Below are positions 5,287-6,351 of a stretch of 6,351 nt of DNA, piece after piece (position 1 is the first letter of the stretch; the number at the start of each line of letters is the position of its first letter). The notes under the pieces are model-generated. The model worked only from the letters and a program-made list of their open reading frames with translations, did not search any database and was not told where the DNA came from. The stretch is taken from the NCBI GenBank assembly GCA_036491755.1, contig DASXBJ010000121.1:1-6351 (forward strand), given 5' to 3'. Made by a program: the position numbers and the translations under genes. The DNA comes from DASXBJ01 sp036491755. GTDB lineage: Bacteria; Chloroflexota; Dormibacteria; Dormibacterales; Dormibacteraceae.

Positions 5287-6351
5287 CTAGGCCTCTCCCC
5301 GAGGGGGAGAGGGGATTTTCTTGCCTACCACCCTAGCTGGAACTCCGACGGCTGTCGCGCCGTCCGGGATGTCTTTGGTCACCACCGATCCGGCGCCGGT
5401 GCGCGCTCCCTTGCCAAGTTTGACGGGAGCAACCAGCATCGTGTCCACCCCCACGAACGCGCCATCCCCGATCGAGGTCCGGTTCTTGTGGGCGCCGTCG
5501 AAGTTGGCCGTGATCGTGCCGGCGCCGATGTTGGCGTCCTCGCCGAGGTCGGTATCGCCCAGGTAGGAGACGTGCGGCACCTTGGAGCCGCGTCCGACCT
5601 TGGTGCGGACCAGCTCGGCAAAGGAGCCAATGTGGACGTCATCCCCGATCTCGGTGCCGGGCCGGAGCTTGGCGAACGGCCCGCAGTCCGAGCGGTCGCC
5701 GATCCTCGCGTCCTCTATATGCACGTGGGGGCCGATCCGGCAGTCCTCGCCGATTGCGGCGTGGCCCTTGATCACGGTGAACGGCTCGATCACCGTGTCC
5801 TGGCCGATCCTCACGGTGGCGTCGATGAACGTGCTGCCTGGATCGATGATCGTGACCCCGCCGAGCATGTGCTGCTCGAGGATTCGCATCTGGATGATCC
5901 GGCTCGCATTCGCCAGGCGCACGCGATCCTTCACGCCCATCGCCTCGCGCGGGTCGAGCTGGACCACGTTCACCGGCTTCAGATGGGGGAAGACGTCGGT
6001 CAGGTAGTACTCGCCCGCCTGGTTGTCGTTGGAGACCCGCTGCAGAGCTTCGACCAGGCGGCTGCCGTCGAAGCAGTAGACGCCAACGTTGATCTCAGTG
6101 ATCTTCCGGATCTCGTCGTCGGCGTCCTTGCGCTCGACGATGCGGTCGAGTGAGCCGTCCCCCTTGCGCACGATCCGGCCGTCGTTGCGGGACGCGTCGT
6201 TGACGGCGGCGATCGTGGCCTGAGCGCCGCTCTCCCGGTGGGCCTCGATCAGCTTGCGGATCGTGGCCGCGGTGAGCAGCGGCGAGTCGCCGTTGACGAC
6301 CACGACCAGCTTGCCCGCCAGCTCCTTGGCGGGAATCTGCTGCAGCGCGTG
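5287..6351 (-). CDS. glmU: Bifunctional UDP-N-acetylglucosamine synthase GlmU (5' end missing)
   Basis: Acetylates glucosamine-1-phosphate and then uridylylates it to UDP-GlcNAc for peptidoglycan. The last 354 codons are present. The frame runs off the right edge (HALQQIPAKELAGKLVVVVNGDSPLLT), so the GTG at 6303 is internal, not the start. From the window edge: the C-terminal half of the uridyltransferase domain, with NGDSPLL, VERKDA, EINVGVY and GEYYLTDV; a linker with GVKDRVRLA; then a left-handed beta-helix of hexapeptide repeats with FAKLRPGTEIG, KVGRGSKVPHVSYLGD (catalytic-type His), NIGAGTITANFDGAHKNRTSIG and GAGSVVTKDIP. The usual GYGRI substrate motif reads NDGRI. The protein ends VVGKKIPSPPRGEA, where IPSPPRGEA and the TAG stop lie in palindromic repeat unit 3. 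prs follows after 121 bp. The left 40% or so of the uridyltransferase domain, including the GxGTRM-type nucleotide motif, lies outside the window. Confidence 0.95.
   Translation of the reverse strand, partial: HALQQIPAKELAGKLVVVVNGDSPLLTAATIRKLIEAHRESGAQATIAAVNDASRNDGRIVRKGDGSLDRIVERKDADDEIRKITEINVGVYCFDGSRLVEALQRVSNDNQAGEYYLTDVFPHLKPVNVVQLDPREAMGVKDRVRLANASRIIQMRILEQHMLGGVTIIDPGSTFIDATVRIGQDTVIEPFTVIKGHAAIGEDCRIGPHVHIEDARIGDRSDCGPFAKLRPGTEIGDDVHIGSFAELVRTKVGRGSKVPHVSYLGDTDLGEDANIGAGTITANFDGAHKNRTSIGDGAFVGVDTMLVAPVKLGKGARTGAGSVVTKDIPDGATAVGVPARVVGKKIPSPPRGEA
5292..5312. repeat. Hairpin of repeat unit 3, inside the glmU 3' end
   Basis: CCTCTCCCC (5292-5300) and GGGGAGAGG (5304-5312) form a 9-bp stem with a GAG triloop. 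It lies within the last glmU codons, so the stem in glmU mRNA ends two bases upstream of the TAG stop codon. Confidence 0.8.

Larger units (their letters stand above)
5176..5315. repeat. GC-rich palindromic repeat cluster 2 (glmU-prs gap)
   Basis: Three related units fill the 121-bp glmU-prs gap and enter glmU. Unit one (5176-5203) has TTACGCCCCTCACCC through CTCTCCCC and no full hairpin. It is followed by a spacer with GTGGTTGCATGT, the same 12 bases as in cluster 1. Unit two (5221-5264) and unit three (5276-5315, with small changes in the left part) each end in a full hairpin. The first two units and spacer match the composite at 1598-1686, so the two clusters share an origin. GAGGGG (5186-5181, minus strand) falls upstream of prs. 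Confidence 0.88.

Noticed and set aside
5176..5315. CRISPR array
   Set aside because: There are only three unequal, palindrome-ended units, with short spacers that are not unique (one spacer core is shared with the cluster at 1598-1686). No cas gene is present.
5218..6153. Long plus-strand open frame opposite glmU
   Set aside because: It starts within the repeats and is antisense to unmistakable GlmU sequence. The composition is that of a GC-rich shadow frame.

Overview
The window is about 6.35 kb of GC-rich (roughly two-thirds G+C by eye) bacterial chromosome. It carries housekeeping genes, almost all on the minus strand. The single-chain class II glycyl-tRNA synthetase with a four-cysteine insert, the RecO with an intact zinc ribbon, and the base composition suggest an actinobacterial- or Chloroflexota-like lineage. 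That placement is an impression from protein style, not a phylogenetic result.

Layout, reading the minus strand 5' to 3' from the right edge: glmU (N-terminus beyond the window), a 121-bp repeat-filled gap, prs, a 9-bp gap, a CorC/HlyC-type DUF21-CBS membrane protein, recO (overlapping it), a small VOC-fold protein (overlapping recO by 7 nt), a 109-bp repeat-filled gap, and glyS. On the plus strand at the left edge is the C-terminal part of a second, unrelated VOC-fold protein. It converges on glyS, and the two stop codons abut with no base between them.

The genes supply UDP-N-acetylglucosamine (glmU), PRPP (prs), DNA repair (recO) and charged tRNA-Gly (glyS). glmU-prs and corC-recO-glyS neighbourhoods are common in bacteria. 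Here the two pairings are joined in one co-directional run. The GTPase gene era, often found between corC and recO, is absent from this interval.

The least ordinary content is a GC-rich palindromic repeat family filling both longer intergenic gaps. The two clusters share a composite structure, including an identical 12-bp spacer core. One copy encodes the last residues and stop codon of GlmU. Copies also place purine-rich GAGGGG tracts upstream of glyS and prs, and at an ideal distance from an ATG inside each cluster. No mobile-element gene, CRISPR array, tRNA or rRNA was seen, and no convincing promoter or Rho-independent terminator. I found no new multi-gene system; the repeats and a few start-codon and active-site oddities are what merit a second look.
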